Positions 1-8,852 of a stretch of 64,000 bases of DNA are shown here, piece after piece; within the stretch, counting starts at the first letter, position 1; every line of letters starts with the position of its first letter. The notes beneath the pieces are model-generated. The model made no database searches. It saw nothing but the letters and a program-made list of their open reading frames with translations, and was not told the origin of the DNA. The translations under genes and the position numbers were made by a program. This stretch comes from Candidatus Hinthialibacter antarcticus (GTDB lineage Bacteria; Hinthialibacterota; Hinthialibacteria; Hinthialibacterales; Hinthialibacteraceae): positions 1-64,000 of the forward strand of contig JAVCCE010000075.1 in assembly GCA_030765645.1 (NCBI GenBank). Direction: 5' to 3'.

Positions 1-37
1 CACAGGCGCTTCCAGAGTTGCATCCATGCCTGATTTG
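1..37 (-). repeat. Truncated copy of the 80-nt dispersed hairpin repeat (copy R0)
   Basis: The reverse complement of the first 37 bases matches the left arm of the repeat copies at 26004 and 62612, including GGCATGG, GCAACTCTG and AGCGCCTGTG. The flank ATTGACAAATC just outside the arm is also shared with the copy at 62612. The other half lies beyond the window edge. The match is read by eye. Confidence 0.75.
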
Positions 38-413
38 ATTTGTCAATTTTTGACAGGCCGGAACACGTTTTCCGAAACAAAATTATGGCTATCCATAAAT
101 ACTAGGTACTCAATTACCGGATGAATTTTTTTTTATGAGATCGACGACAGAGCATCACGGCTTAAGCCGTGGGTATTGAATGAGGGCAAACACCATAAAA
201 CTTACATCCGCATGACGACTTTGCGCTGATAATCGTCGAGTGAAAAACCGGTTTTTTCAGGTACGATTACCTGTTATGATCGTGCGGGGCCGTTTACAAT
301 GCTTTAGAACGATCCTGATCTCGATATGTTGTGGCTGTTAAAGAACCCCGTTGTTGCACGCTGGGATGATGGGGTAGAATAATTTTCTGATTTGTATGGA
401 TTGAGGTAACCGT
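38..413. other. Non-coding leader region upstream of the first glycan gene
   Basis: No convincing gene is seen here. The stretch holds the 16-bp perfect palindrome at 156-171 and an AT-rich tract near 120-140. The ribosome-binding site GAGGTAACC lies just before the ATG at 414. A short minus-strand open frame across 338-547 is mostly a shadow of the gene that starts at 414. Confidence 0.5.
156..171. repeat. 16-bp perfect palindrome resembling an IS200/IS605-type terminal hairpin
   Basis: CACGGCTTAAGCCGTG is perfectly self-complementary and is followed by GGTATTGAATG. Short hairpins with a GGTA-TT continuation are typical of the right ends of IS200/IS605 elements and of the end of TnpB-associated RNAs. 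No tnpA or tnpB frame is present in the preceding 155 bases, so this would be a relic at most. Coincidence is possible. Confidence 0.35.
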
Positions 414-1877
414 ATGAAAGCCGCTCCGACGATTTCCATCCTGGCCAACTGTGACCGTTTTGATGAACAAGCCCAGGGGTTCTTTGATTCGATACTTGCC
501 CAGACGTATTCGCAGATTGAACTTCTTGTTCCTAAAGCATTATTCACTTGTGTTCAGGAAAAAAATAACATTGGTTCGATTTCGATCAAGCCGATCTCTT
601 CTTCCAGTCAAAACACGCTTTGGTATAAGGATGCGTTTGCGCAAGCGAGCGGCGACATCATTGTCTTCGCCTCGCCCGAGATTCGATATGCGGCGGACGC
701 CTTTCTCTACGCGGCGTCTGTCTTTGCTCAATATCCCCAGTGTGGAACACTGATCGCCCAGTCTCGGCTGTTATCTCAAAATGGCCCGCTTCCGTTTGAT
801 CCTTATGATTTGATTCCACTGATTCGTTATGATCGTCTTCCCCCGATAGAAACACTCTTTTTTGCAAAACAATTGTGCGCCGGGCGGGTTCATCAATGGA
901 GTGTGGAAGCAAGCATGTTGGGGATGGTTTTTTCGTGGATGATGCATGACGTTCCGATCGTGGTTGCTCAGACTGAAATTGGCGTCATGGATGGTGCGGA
1001 TGACGCTCAAGAAGAGACGGTGGAATCCACCCTGATGGATTGTAAAAAGCGCTTTGAATATCAAAGCCGTTTATTAGAAATATTTTCTCACGATGAAGTT
1101 GTGAAAACATATTGCCCGTATTCAATGACCGAAATCTTCTGCCAGGCGGCTGAGAAAATCGAACGTTTGGAGGGCCAGTCCGAGCGGTTCCGAAATTTAG
1201 TGCAACGCGCAGCGCAGTCGAGCCAAGGAACCTATCGGCTCGAGCAACTCCAAGCAAAACTCACCGGGAAAAGTTCAGATGCTGAAGCGCAAAAAACGCC
1301 TATCGACCCAAACTTTAATGCAGAACACTGGTGGGATTCCCGCTATGCGACAGGTGGGAATAGCGGTGCGGGGAGTTATGGCGCGAACTACATGTTTAAG
1401 CGAGATTATATCAATGCAGTCGTTCGCCGCTTTGAAGTGAAATCTGTTATCGATCTGGGTTGCGGCGATGGATATCAAATTAAAGAAATTGATGTTGAAG
1501 CCTATCAAGGCGTAGACATATCCGCGTCTGTCGTTAATCGATGCCGCAAATTATATGAGAACCAACCCGCCTTTTCATTTAATGTGTATGATGAAATTGA
1601 AATGGAACGGTACGATTTGGCCATGTCGCTGGATGTCTTGTACCATGTGGTTGAGCCAGACCAATATGGCCTCTATCTGAACCGTTTGGTATCTCATTCG
1701 GGATTGATATTAATTTATGCTAATGCCACGCCCCGTTCAGATAATACCGCTCACATGTTATTTCGCGATCATATTGCTGAAATTCAGAAGCGAGCCGTTT
1801 CCGCGCGTATCATTGAGAAAGTGATGAATCCTTTGATTCCAAATGTAGGTTTTATACTGTTTGAAATTACGGCTTAG
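414..1877 (+). CDS. Glycosyltransferase-like / SAM methyltransferase fusion protein
   Basis: 487 residues. Residues 1-190 look like a family-2 glycosyltransferase fold (TISILANCDRF, then SILAQTYSQIELLV). The place where GT2 enzymes carry the acidic sugar-nucleotide motif reads VFASPEIRY, so this half may be inactive or only bind. Residues 310-487 are a class I methyltransferase with motif I VIDLGCGDG at 345-353 and a later LAMSLDVLYHVV segment. The start follows GAGGTAACC with good spacing. The gene leads a same-strand run with a double glycosyltransferase and a DegT aminotransferase, so it probably modifies a surface glycan. The substrate cannot be read from the sequence. Confidence 0.7.
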   Translation: MKAAPTISILANCDRFDEQAQGFFDSILAQTYSQIELLVPKALFTCVQEKNNIGSISIKPISSSSQNTLWYKDAFAQASGDIIVFASPEIRYAADAFLYAASVFAQYPQCGTLIAQSRLLSQNGPLPFDPYDLIPLIRYDRLPPIETLFFAKQLCAGRVHQWSVEASMLGMVFSWMMHDVPIVVAQTEIGVMDGADDAQEETVESTLMDCKKRFEYQSRLLEIFSHDEVVKTYCPYSMTEIFCQAAEKIERLEGQSERFRNLVQRAAQSSQGTYRLEQLQAKLTGKSSDAEAQKTPIDPNFNAEHWWDSRYATGGNSGAGSYGANYMFKRDYINAVVRRFEVKSVIDLGCGDGYQIKEIDVEAYQGVDISASVVNRCRKLYENQPAFSFNVYDEIEMERYDLAMSLDVLYHVVEPDQYGLYLNRLVSHSGLILIYANATPRSDNTAHMLFRDHIAEIQKRAVSARIIEKVMNPLIPNVGFILFEITA

Positions 1878-1910
1878 GCAGAACCTGCTTCTTGAGGGAA
1901 GTGAGTTGAT

Positions 1911-4067
1911 ATGAAATTTTTTTACCTCAATGCGATCGAGCAAAATGCAACCTACGGCGCGGAAGTTTTTATGAACCGCGCTTTTTTGCAGCAAGGGCAT
2001 GAAACACATACGCTCGATTATCGCAAATATCGCCAAGCGCTTCCACAGGCCTTTCTTAACGCGCCTGATTTCGATGTCTTTCTTTTACAGCGCGGCGATT
2101 ATTTTCCATTAGAATTAGTTGACGCCTGCCAGCGCCCGCGCTTGTTTTATTCCAGCGAATTGGTTTCGCGTTGCACCGACCAGTTACATTTATTTCAAAG
2201 CAATCTGTTTGATCATGTGCTTGTCCGTACGCCTACATGTAAGCAAGCAATTATTGACAAGGGGTGGATGCCGGGCGAAAAAATAACGGTGTTCCTCAGC
2301 GCATTTGATGAACAAACGCACCGGCCTTTGGAGGGAATCGAGCGTGATATTGATGTGCTATTTGTCGGCGGCGTCACCCAGCGCCGCCGTGAAATCATTA
2401 CGCGATTAAAAAAATCATTTAACATCGTCGCCTGTCAGGCGTACGGCGCCGATATGGCGAAAATGTTCAACCGGGCGAAGATTGCCGTCAATATTCATGC
2501 AGAGGAATTTCTCGATACGGAAACCCGCGTGTTTGAATGTTTGGGATCAGGCGCGTTTTTAATTTCAGAAACCCTGTCAAACGAAAACCCTTTTCAGCCA
2601 GACCAACATTTTGTCGAAGTCTCATCCATTGACGAGATGGAAGAAAAAATTTCTTATTATCTGGAACACGATGAAGAGCGCTCTCGCATTGCGGATGCGG
2701 GCCGTAAAGAAGCCGTTGCGAACCACAGTTATTTCGCCCGCGCAAGAGAAATCGCAGAACACATGCAGCGCTTGTTGGGCCAAAAAAAAGATTGGTCGAA
2801 GCCCGCCTTGAACCGGGAGGCGGTTCAGCGACTGATCGCGCCTCAGTCAAAGCCGCAGCCCTCAGCCGCAGCGGCGGCTTCGGTTCAAACCAAGCCGGGC
2901 GCATTGCGGATTGGAATTGTGACCACATGGTTTGAGCGCGGCGCCGCCTATGTCTCGAAGCAATACCGCGAGGCGTTACAAGAAAATCACGAAGTCTTCA
3001 TCTATGCGCGCGGCGGCGAGACATCAGGTCAGGGCGACCCGAATTGGGACGACGACCGCGTCACGTGGGGCAAGCCGGTGCAAACCAGCGTGCCAACGGC
3101 GATTGACTTGAACGACTTTCGCGCCTGGCTGCAAAAATGTCAGATCAACACCGTCATTTTTAACGAACAACATTGGTGGGCGCCCGTGGTGGGCTGCTCG
3201 CAAATGGGGATCAAAACCGGCGCGTACGTCGATTATTACACCGAACTGACCATCCCCATTTTTGGCTGCTATGATTTTTTATTGTGCAATACCAAGCGGC
3301 ATTTCTCGGCCTTCGATTGGCACCCGCAAGCGAAATACGTTCCTTGGGGAACCAACACTGATCTATACAAGCCGACTCAATACGAGTTGGTGAATCCTGA
3401 TGTTGTGACGTTTTTCCATTCGGCGGGATATAACCCCAGCCGTAAGGGAACGGATTTTCTGGTCGCGGCGTTTCGCGATGTGAAAGGCCCGGCGCGTTTG
3501 GTGATTCACACTCAAAAGCCTGTGCAGTTGCAGTTCCCTGAATTGGCGCCGTTGGTGAATGCGTTGCAGCAAGAGGGGCGGCTGGTGTATGAAGAGAAGA
3601 CGGTGCCCGCGCCGGGGTTGTATCATGTAGGCGATGTGTATGTGTATCCATCGCGCTTGGACGGCATCGGATTGACGCAGGCGGAGGCGTTGGCGTGCGG
3701 GCTGCCGTTGATCGTCAGCGACAATGGACCAATGAATGAATTCGTCGATGAAACCAATGGCCGCGTGGTGAAGATCGACCGTTTGTATGCGCGTAACGAC
3801 GGCTACTATTGGCCGCAATGCCGGGTGAACATTGAAGATTTGACCCGGCAGATGCAGTATTATGTTGACAATAAAAACCAGATGCCCGAAATGAAACGCG
3901 CAGCGCGTACGTATGCCGAAACGCATTTGGATTGGAAAAAGAACACCGCCGACTTGCCTACAATGATGAACGAGTTGGGCGTGATTCCACAAGACAAGAA
4001 AAAAATCTTTTACCAGCAGGCCCAACAGTATGAACAGCGCCGCGCCGCTTTAAGCGCGAGAGGCTAA
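1911..4067 (+). CDS. Double glycosyltransferase (CgeB-like plus GT4-like)
   Basis: 718 residues with two glycosyltransferase modules. Residues 1-300 resemble CgeB/spore-maturation-type transferases: DVLFVGGVTQRRREII near 145 and a C-terminal block with TRVFECLGSGAFLISE. A linker rich in Pro, Ala and Gln follows. Residues 330-700 are GT4-like, with GIVTTWFERGAAYVSKQY at the start and VYPSRLDGIGLTQAEALACG with the usual Glu near 590. GAGGGAAGTGAG precedes the ATG. It lies 33 bp after the methyltransferase fusion and 20 bp before the aminotransferase, which suggests one operon for glycan assembly. Two transferases in one chain could add two successive sugars; this is inference. Confidence 0.8.
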   Translation: MKFFYLNAIEQNATYGAEVFMNRAFLQQGHETHTLDYRKYRQALPQAFLNAPDFDVFLLQRGDYFPLELVDACQRPRLFYSSELVSRCTDQLHLFQSNLFDHVLVRTPTCKQAIIDKGWMPGEKITVFLSAFDEQTHRPLEGIERDIDVLFVGGVTQRRREIITRLKKSFNIVACQAYGADMAKMFNRAKIAVNIHAEEFLDTETRVFECLGSGAFLISETLSNENPFQPDQHFVEVSSIDEMEEKISYYLEHDEERSRIADAGRKEAVANHSYFARAREIAEHMQRLLGQKKDWSKPALNREAVQRLIAPQSKPQPSAAAAASVQTKPGALRIGIVTTWFERGAAYVSKQYREALQENHEVFIYARGGETSGQGDPNWDDDRVTWGKPVQTSVPTAIDLNDFRAWLQKCQINTVIFNEQHWWAPVVGCSQMGIKTGAYVDYYTELTIPIFGCYDFLLCNTKRHFSAFDWHPQAKYVPWGTNTDLYKPTQYELVNPDVVTFFHSAGYNPSRKGTDFLVAAFRDVKGPARLVIHTQKPVQLQFPELAPLVNALQQEGRLVYEEKTVPAPGLYHVGDVYVYPSRLDGIGLTQAEALACGLPLIVSDNGPMNEFVDETNGRVVKIDRLYARNDGYYWPQCRVNIEDLTRQMQYYVDNKNQMPEMKRAARTYAETHLDWKKNTADLPTMMNELGVIPQDKKKIFYQQAQQYEQRRAALSARG

Positions 4068-4087
4068 TCTCAAATTTTGGTTTTTCC

Positions 4088-5257
4088 GTGAACGATTCTC
4101 CAAACCCATTCCATGATGATTATCTCGTCTTTGGTTCTCCATTGATTGAAGATGACGAGATCAATGAAGTGGTTGATTCTTTGCGCAAAGGCTGGATCGG
4201 CGCCGGCCCGAAAGTCGCGCGCTTTGAACAAGAGTTTGCGGCGTACAAGGGAACCGAACAGGCGGCGGCAGTCAATTCATGCACAGCCGGGTTGCACCTG
4301 AGTTTACTCGCCGCTGGCCTCAAGCCTGGCGATGAAGTGATAACCACTCCGTTAACATTCTGCGCGACGATCAACTCGATTATTCACTCTGGCGCGACGC
4401 CCGTCCTGGCGGACATTGATCCGCGGACGATGAATATTGATCCCGCTGAGATCGAAAAAAAAATCACCCGAAAAACCAAAGCGCTTCTGCCCGTCCATTT
4501 TGCGGGGCGCTCTTGCGAGATGGACTCGATCATTCAACTGGCTGATCGGTATGATCTAAAAATTATTGAAGATTGCGCTCATGCGATTGAGACGGAATAT
4601 CATGGACGCAGGGCCGGGACCATCGGCGATTTTGGTTGCTTTAGTTTTTATGTGACGAAGAATATGACCACTGGCGAAGGCGGCATGGTCGTCGCAAAAC
4701 AAAAGCAAGATATTGACCGCGTCAAAACGCTCGCGCTGCATGGGCTTTCAGCAGACGCCTGGAAGCGCTTTTCGGATGAAGGCTTTAAGCACTATTACGT
4801 TGTTGACGTCGGCTACAAATATAACATGATGGATATCCAGGCGGCGCTGGGCATTCATCAATTGCAGCGGATCGAAAGCCGTTGGAAGCGCCGCCAGGAA
4901 ATTTGGCAGGCATACAACAATACGTTTCGTGATCTGCCGATTACGCTCCCGGCGCCGCCTGAGAACAATACGCGCCACGCTTACCATTTATATACATTGC
5001 TGATTGATGAGAAGAGTGCGGGAATCTCAAGAGATGAGTTTGCTTCACAGTTGCACCAACTTAACATCGGCACAGGCATCCATTATTTAAGCATGACTGA
5101 ACACCCCTGTTATCAAGAACGCTTTGGCTGGACCAACGCCGACTGCCCTCATGCCTTCCAAACCGGCAGGCAAACCGTGAGCCTGCCGCTCTCTCCTAAA
5201 TTGTCGGACCTGGATGTCGAGCGCGTGATTGCTGCGGTTCGAAGCGCGATTTATTAG
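4088..5257 (+). CDS. DegT/DnrJ/EryC1/StrS family sugar aminotransferase
   Basis: 389 residues, the normal length for PLP-dependent nucleotide-sugar aminotransferases. The PLP lysine is Lys191 in FYVTKNMTTGEGG. Other family blocks are visible: VNSCTAGLHLSLLAAG, TTPLTFCATINSI, IIEDCAHAIETEYHG and YKYNMMDIQAALG. The start codon is GTG and no strong ribosome-binding site is seen, so it may rely on coupling to the gene 20 bp upstream. The family transfers an amino group to a keto sugar bound to a nucleotide, as in ArnB, WecE or PseC. Which sugar is made here cannot be told. The product would feed the neighbouring transferases. Confidence 0.88.
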   Translation: MNDSPNPFHDDYLVFGSPLIEDDEINEVVDSLRKGWIGAGPKVARFEQEFAAYKGTEQAAAVNSCTAGLHLSLLAAGLKPGDEVITTPLTFCATINSIIHSGATPVLADIDPRTMNIDPAEIEKKITRKTKALLPVHFAGRSCEMDSIIQLADRYDLKIIEDCAHAIETEYHGRRAGTIGDFGCFSFYVTKNMTTGEGGMVVAKQKQDIDRVKTLALHGLSADAWKRFSDEGFKHYYVVDVGYKYNMMDIQAALGIHQLQRIESRWKRRQEIWQAYNNTFRDLPITLPAPPENNTRHAYHLYTLLIDEKSAGISRDEFASQLHQLNIGTGIHYLSMTEHPCYQERFGWTNADCPHAFQTGRQTVSLPLSPKLSDLDVERVIAAVRSAIY

Positions 5258-5282
5258 ATACATTTGCGTTCTGCAAATGTAA
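5258..5282 (+). other. Short hairpin after the aminotransferase gene
   Basis: ACATTTGC, a 5-base loop GTTCT, then GCAAATGT form an 8-bp stem directly after the stop codon. No clear T-run follows, so it is not a textbook terminator. It may stabilise the 3' end of the transcript. Confidence 0.4.
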
Positions 5283-5449
5283 TATGAAAATAATTATGAG
5301 CGATAGGCCGTTTGATCGTACAGAATAACCATACTCTACGGCTTGAGAGCTGTAGTGTTTTTCCTTACTATACATTGGTCATGCCGCTTTTTTTGTACCA
5401 GGGCGGCGACAATCTCTGAGTTGTCAAACTCGTTTGGAAAGGGATTACG

Positions 5450-6817
5450 ATGAGTAAGTATACCGTTTCACGTCGCTTTTTCCTGGCGGGCGGCTCTGCG
5501 TTAATGGCGGGTTGCGCGACGGGAAGAGTTCCATCATTAAAGAAGTTAGGGTATCGCTCACCCAATGATAAATTAAACTTGGGCGCTATCGGCGCCGGTG
5601 GTAAGGGCTCTGGCGATATTCTCGAACACGAAGGCTATGAGAATATCATTGCGTTGTGTGACGCCGACTGGCGTCGCGCCGACGGCACATTCCGTAAATG
5701 CCCGGATGCGCGCAAGTACAAAGATTTTCGCGAAATGCTTGACAAAGAAAACGATCTCGACGGCGTTACCATTTCAACGCCTGACCACATGCACGCTGTG
5801 GCGGCGATGCGCGCCATGAAAAAAGGCATGGCGGTCTATGTTCAAAAACCGTTGACCCACAACGTGTATGAAGCGCGTATGTTGACTGAAGCCGCGCGCA
5901 AGTATGGCGTCATTACCCAAATGGGCAACCAAGGCCACTCTGGCGACGGCATCCGCGACGCATGTGAAATAATCTGGGACGGCGCTATCGGCCAGGTTCG
6001 TGAAGTTCATTGCTGGACCAACCGCCCCATCTGGAATCAGGGCATGAAAGACATGCTGCCCGCACAACCCGTTCCTGAGGGTATCGACTGGGACCAGTGG
6101 TTAGGACCGGCCCCTTGGCGTCCATTTAACGAAGGCTATGCGCCGTTCAGCTGGCGCGGCTGGTGGGATTTCGGCACCGGCGCGTTGGGCGATATGGCCT
6201 GCCACATTCTCGACGCCCCTTACTGGACTCTCCAATTGGGTTACCCGACCAGCGTCGAATGCATCCACCAAAAAGGCGGCACTGACCAATCGCCTCCGAC
6301 CGAATCCATCATTCGGTTTGAGTTCCCGGCGCGCGGCAGTTTCGCTCCGTTGACCTTCTACTGGTATGACGGCAACTTGAAACCCAAACGCCCCAAAGAC
6401 ATTGACGAAGATATTCGTCTGGGCGATTTGGGACGCGACGGCAACATCAGCGAAAGCGGTTCGTTGTTCGTCGGCGACGAAGGCTACATCACCATGGGCA
6501 CCTATGGAAACAGCAGTCCGCGCTTGTTGCCGGAACGCAAGTTCCAGAATTACAAAAAGCCGGGCGGTTATATTCCTCGCGTTGCCGACCAAAACCACTA
6601 CCGCGCATGGGCGTGGGGAATCAAAAGTGGAAAACAACCCAGCGGCAACTTTGATTATGCTGGGCCGTTCACTGAAATGGTCTTGTTGGGCAACTTGTCA
6701 ATTCGCTGCCCGGGCCAAAAACTGGATTGGGACGGCGATCACATGCGCGTCACCAACTATCCAGAAGCCAATCAGTTCGTCAAACGTTCGTATCGCTCTG
6801 GTTACGAATTGACTTAA
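5450..6817 (+). CDS. Gfo/Idh/MocA family oxidoreductase with Tat/lipoprotein signal
   Basis: 455 residues. The N-terminus has a twin-arginine-like SRRFFLAGG followed by a lipobox-like LMAGC, so export by Tat and lipid anchoring are likely. The NAD(P)-binding Rossmann part reads LGAIGAGGKGSGDIL, and the family Lys is in VQKPLTH (Lys133). The C-terminal half has WRGWWDFGTGALGDMACH, typical of the large planctomycete-type subfamily. The ATG follows AAAGGGATTACG. These enzymes oxidise or reduce sugar or cyclitol hydroxyls; the substrate is unknown. It is flanked by 190-bp gaps on both sides and has its own terminator, so it is probably monocistronic. Confidence 0.88.
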   Translation: MSKYTVSRRFFLAGGSALMAGCATGRVPSLKKLGYRSPNDKLNLGAIGAGGKGSGDILEHEGYENIIALCDADWRRADGTFRKCPDARKYKDFREMLDKENDLDGVTISTPDHMHAVAAMRAMKKGMAVYVQKPLTHNVYEARMLTEAARKYGVITQMGNQGHSGDGIRDACEIIWDGAIGQVREVHCWTNRPIWNQGMKDMLPAQPVPEGIDWDQWLGPAPWRPFNEGYAPFSWRGWWDFGTGALGDMACHILDAPYWTLQLGYPTSVECIHQKGGTDQSPPTESIIRFEFPARGSFAPLTFYWYDGNLKPKRPKDIDEDIRLGDLGRDGNISESGSLFVGDEGYITMGTYGNSSPRLLPERKFQNYKKPGGYIPRVADQNHYRAWAWGIKSGKQPSGNFDYAGPFTEMVLLGNLSIRCPGQKLDWDGDHMRVTNYPEANQFVKRSYRSGYELT

Positions 6818-6840
6818 GAATTGTTTCCATCAACAATCAG

Positions 6841-6880
6841 GCCCAATCCGCTGCGTCGGGTTGGGTCTTTTTCTTTTTCT
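6841..6880 (+). terminator. Rho-independent terminator of the MocA-family gene
   Basis: GCCCAATCCG pairs imperfectly with CGGGTTGGGTC around a short loop, followed by TTTTTCTTTTT. It lies about 25 bp after the stop at 6817. Confidence 0.75.
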
Positions 6881-7003
6881 GCACAATGGAAATTTATGCA
6901 TCAGGCATGTGTCAGCCTTGCCCTTGCCACTTAACTTGAAGGCGTTTCTAATGAACAAAACCAAGCGCTTATTGAGTGATTTGAATTCATACTGAGAATT
7001 TCT

Positions 7004-8827
7004 ATGACAGATACTTGGGTTCCGCTTCATCAAATCCAAACGCCGAACTTGCAGAACAATTTGCAATACCTGCAATCACGTTCGCATGAAGCCATGCAAT
7101 GGTTGTCGAACGCCTACGAAAGCGAAGCGCTTACCTTGCAGCAAAGCGGCGCTTCGATTCGCTGCCGGACGGCGGACGAGTCGTTATGGATCATTGGAGA
7201 GCATAACCCTGAGCAGGAGATCGCGACGCTTCGCTCTCGCCTGCGTAGCCAGGCGCCAACAGAAGGGGTGTGGGTGATTCTTGGCGGCGGCGTTGGCTAC
7301 GGGGCTGCGGAAGCGGCGGCGCAAGTGATCGCCAATGAAGGGGTGCGCGTGGTTGTGATTGAACCGACTGCTGCGCGTTTGATGGCTTGCTTCACGATGG
7401 TTGATTTGCGCAATGGGTTAGCGACGGAGCGTTTGCATTTTAGCGTGGCTGCATTCACCCCCGAGGCGGTTTTTGACGTACTGGTTTCGTATAATTTATT
7501 CGAACACGGCGCAATCACTTTCACCGCGTCTCCAGAGTGTGAAGCATTGGTTGACCTCAATTCTCTCAACGCGCAATTGGATGCGCGCCGCGGACACTGG
7601 CGTCGTGAGCGTGAATCGGTTCTCGCCAGTACGAGCCGCGCGAAGCCTGACGCAGACGTCATTCGCAATGTGTTGATCGTCAATTGCTGGCAGAATGCGC
7701 CCGGCGAGTTGCATCTGAAATCCATTGAAACATATCTCAATGAATGGGGGATCAAGACACATTGGCTTATTCTCAACCGCTATCGTATGGACGCCGCCGG
7801 ACGCGAATATCAACGCCTCGCCGAGCCGTTGCTGCTTGACGCTTTTCAACGCGCACAGCCCAATATGGTCATTAGTTATGGCTATCATGCGCCGCAGTTC
7901 GTTTCGGAAAAAGTCTATGCGTCATTGCCCGCGCGATGGGTGCAGGCGGTTTCAAACATCGCCTATTACGACCAGACCCAGTATCCCGGCGAACTGTGCG
8001 TTCCGATTGACAGAAACTTGATCCCTCTATTTGAACGACGCGGATATACGCAGTGTTTGTTTCAACCCATCATGGCGGATTTCGTTTCTCCTGAACCCAC
8101 GCCAACCGACAACTCGATTCCTATTATCATGGTGGGTAATTCGCTGGCGTTGCCGCTCGCAGGCCAACAAGCGTTTTGGGCGCAATGGCAGGGGCGTGAT
8201 CGCTTACTCCAGGCGATTCGGAATGCCGAGAAAGAACTGAGCGACTTCGATGCGGATGTTGATTTTTATGCGTATTTAAATGAGAACCCCTTGCCTGATA
8301 TCAATCACGAAGATGAATGGTATTCGATCTTTCGTTATTTGCTGAGCCAGGGCACCGCTGCGCGTCGGAGGGCGGTGTTGGAGAAATTGGCGCCAATGGG
8401 CCTGGCGTTATTCGGCTCAGACTGGGACGCGTATCTGCCTCAGAATTCTATTTTGCGGCGCTGTTTGAAAGGGTATTTGCCGATGACGGAAGAACCGAAA
8501 GCGTTTGCGCGCGGCTCGGTGTTCGTCAACATCCATTCAATCGGCCACCAAACGGCGCCCAATATGCGCTATTTCAATGTATGCGGCATGGGCGGATTTC
8601 AAATCAGCGACCGCCCGCAATTTGATGAATATCTCACGGACGGAACAGAAGCGGTCTATGCAAACAGCGTGGATGATTTCGCTGGTAAAGTGAAGCACTT
8701 TTTATCGGCGAAGGATGAACGCGACGAGATTCGCCATGCCGCGCACCTGAGGGTTTCAAAAGACTGGACGTATCAAAACTGGCTGGAGAACGTCATAAAA
8801 AAACTGGGAGCCAAGACCCCCAGTTAA
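7004..8827 (+). CDS. CgeB-like glycosyltransferase with an N-terminal nucleotide-binding-like domain
   Basis: 607 residues. Residues 85-150 contain VWVILGGGVGYGAAEAAAQV and VVVIEPTAARLMACF, which resemble the Rossmann-like core of motility-associated Maf/DUF115-type proteins. Residues 220-600 resemble CgeB-type glycosyltransferases, ending with NIHSIGHQTAPNMRYFNVCG, GGFQISDRPQFDEYL and a WTYQNWLENV tail. This last part matches the C-terminal block of the first half of the protein at 1911. The start ATG has only a weak GAGAA upstream. The gene stands alone between a terminator and a convergent ROK gene. Glycosylation of a protein or glycan is likely; the acceptor is unknown. Confidence 0.68.
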   Translation: MTDTWVPLHQIQTPNLQNNLQYLQSRSHEAMQWLSNAYESEALTLQQSGASIRCRTADESLWIIGEHNPEQEIATLRSRLRSQAPTEGVWVILGGGVGYGAAEAAAQVIANEGVRVVVIEPTAARLMACFTMVDLRNGLATERLHFSVAAFTPEAVFDVLVSYNLFEHGAITFTASPECEALVDLNSLNAQLDARRGHWRRERESVLASTSRAKPDADVIRNVLIVNCWQNAPGELHLKSIETYLNEWGIKTHWLILNRYRMDAAGREYQRLAEPLLLDAFQRAQPNMVISYGYHAPQFVSEKVYASLPARWVQAVSNIAYYDQTQYPGELCVPIDRNLIPLFERRGYTQCLFQPIMADFVSPEPTPTDNSIPIIMVGNSLALPLAGQQAFWAQWQGRDRLLQAIRNAEKELSDFDADVDFYAYLNENPLPDINHEDEWYSIFRYLLSQGTAARRRAVLEKLAPMGLALFGSDWDAYLPQNSILRRCLKGYLPMTEEPKAFARGSVFVNIHSIGHQTAPNMRYFNVCGMGGFQISDRPQFDEYLTDGTEAVYANSVDDFAGKVKHFLSAKDERDEIRHAAHLRVSKDWTYQNWLENVIKKLGAKTPS

Positions 8828-8852
8828 TTGAATGTTTGGTTATGGTTTGTCG

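Noticed and set aside
5821-5860. Gln in place of Glu in the EKP motif of the MocA-family protein as a defect
   Set aside because: QKP is frequent in this large secreted subfamily as far as I recall, and the catalytic Lys is kept.
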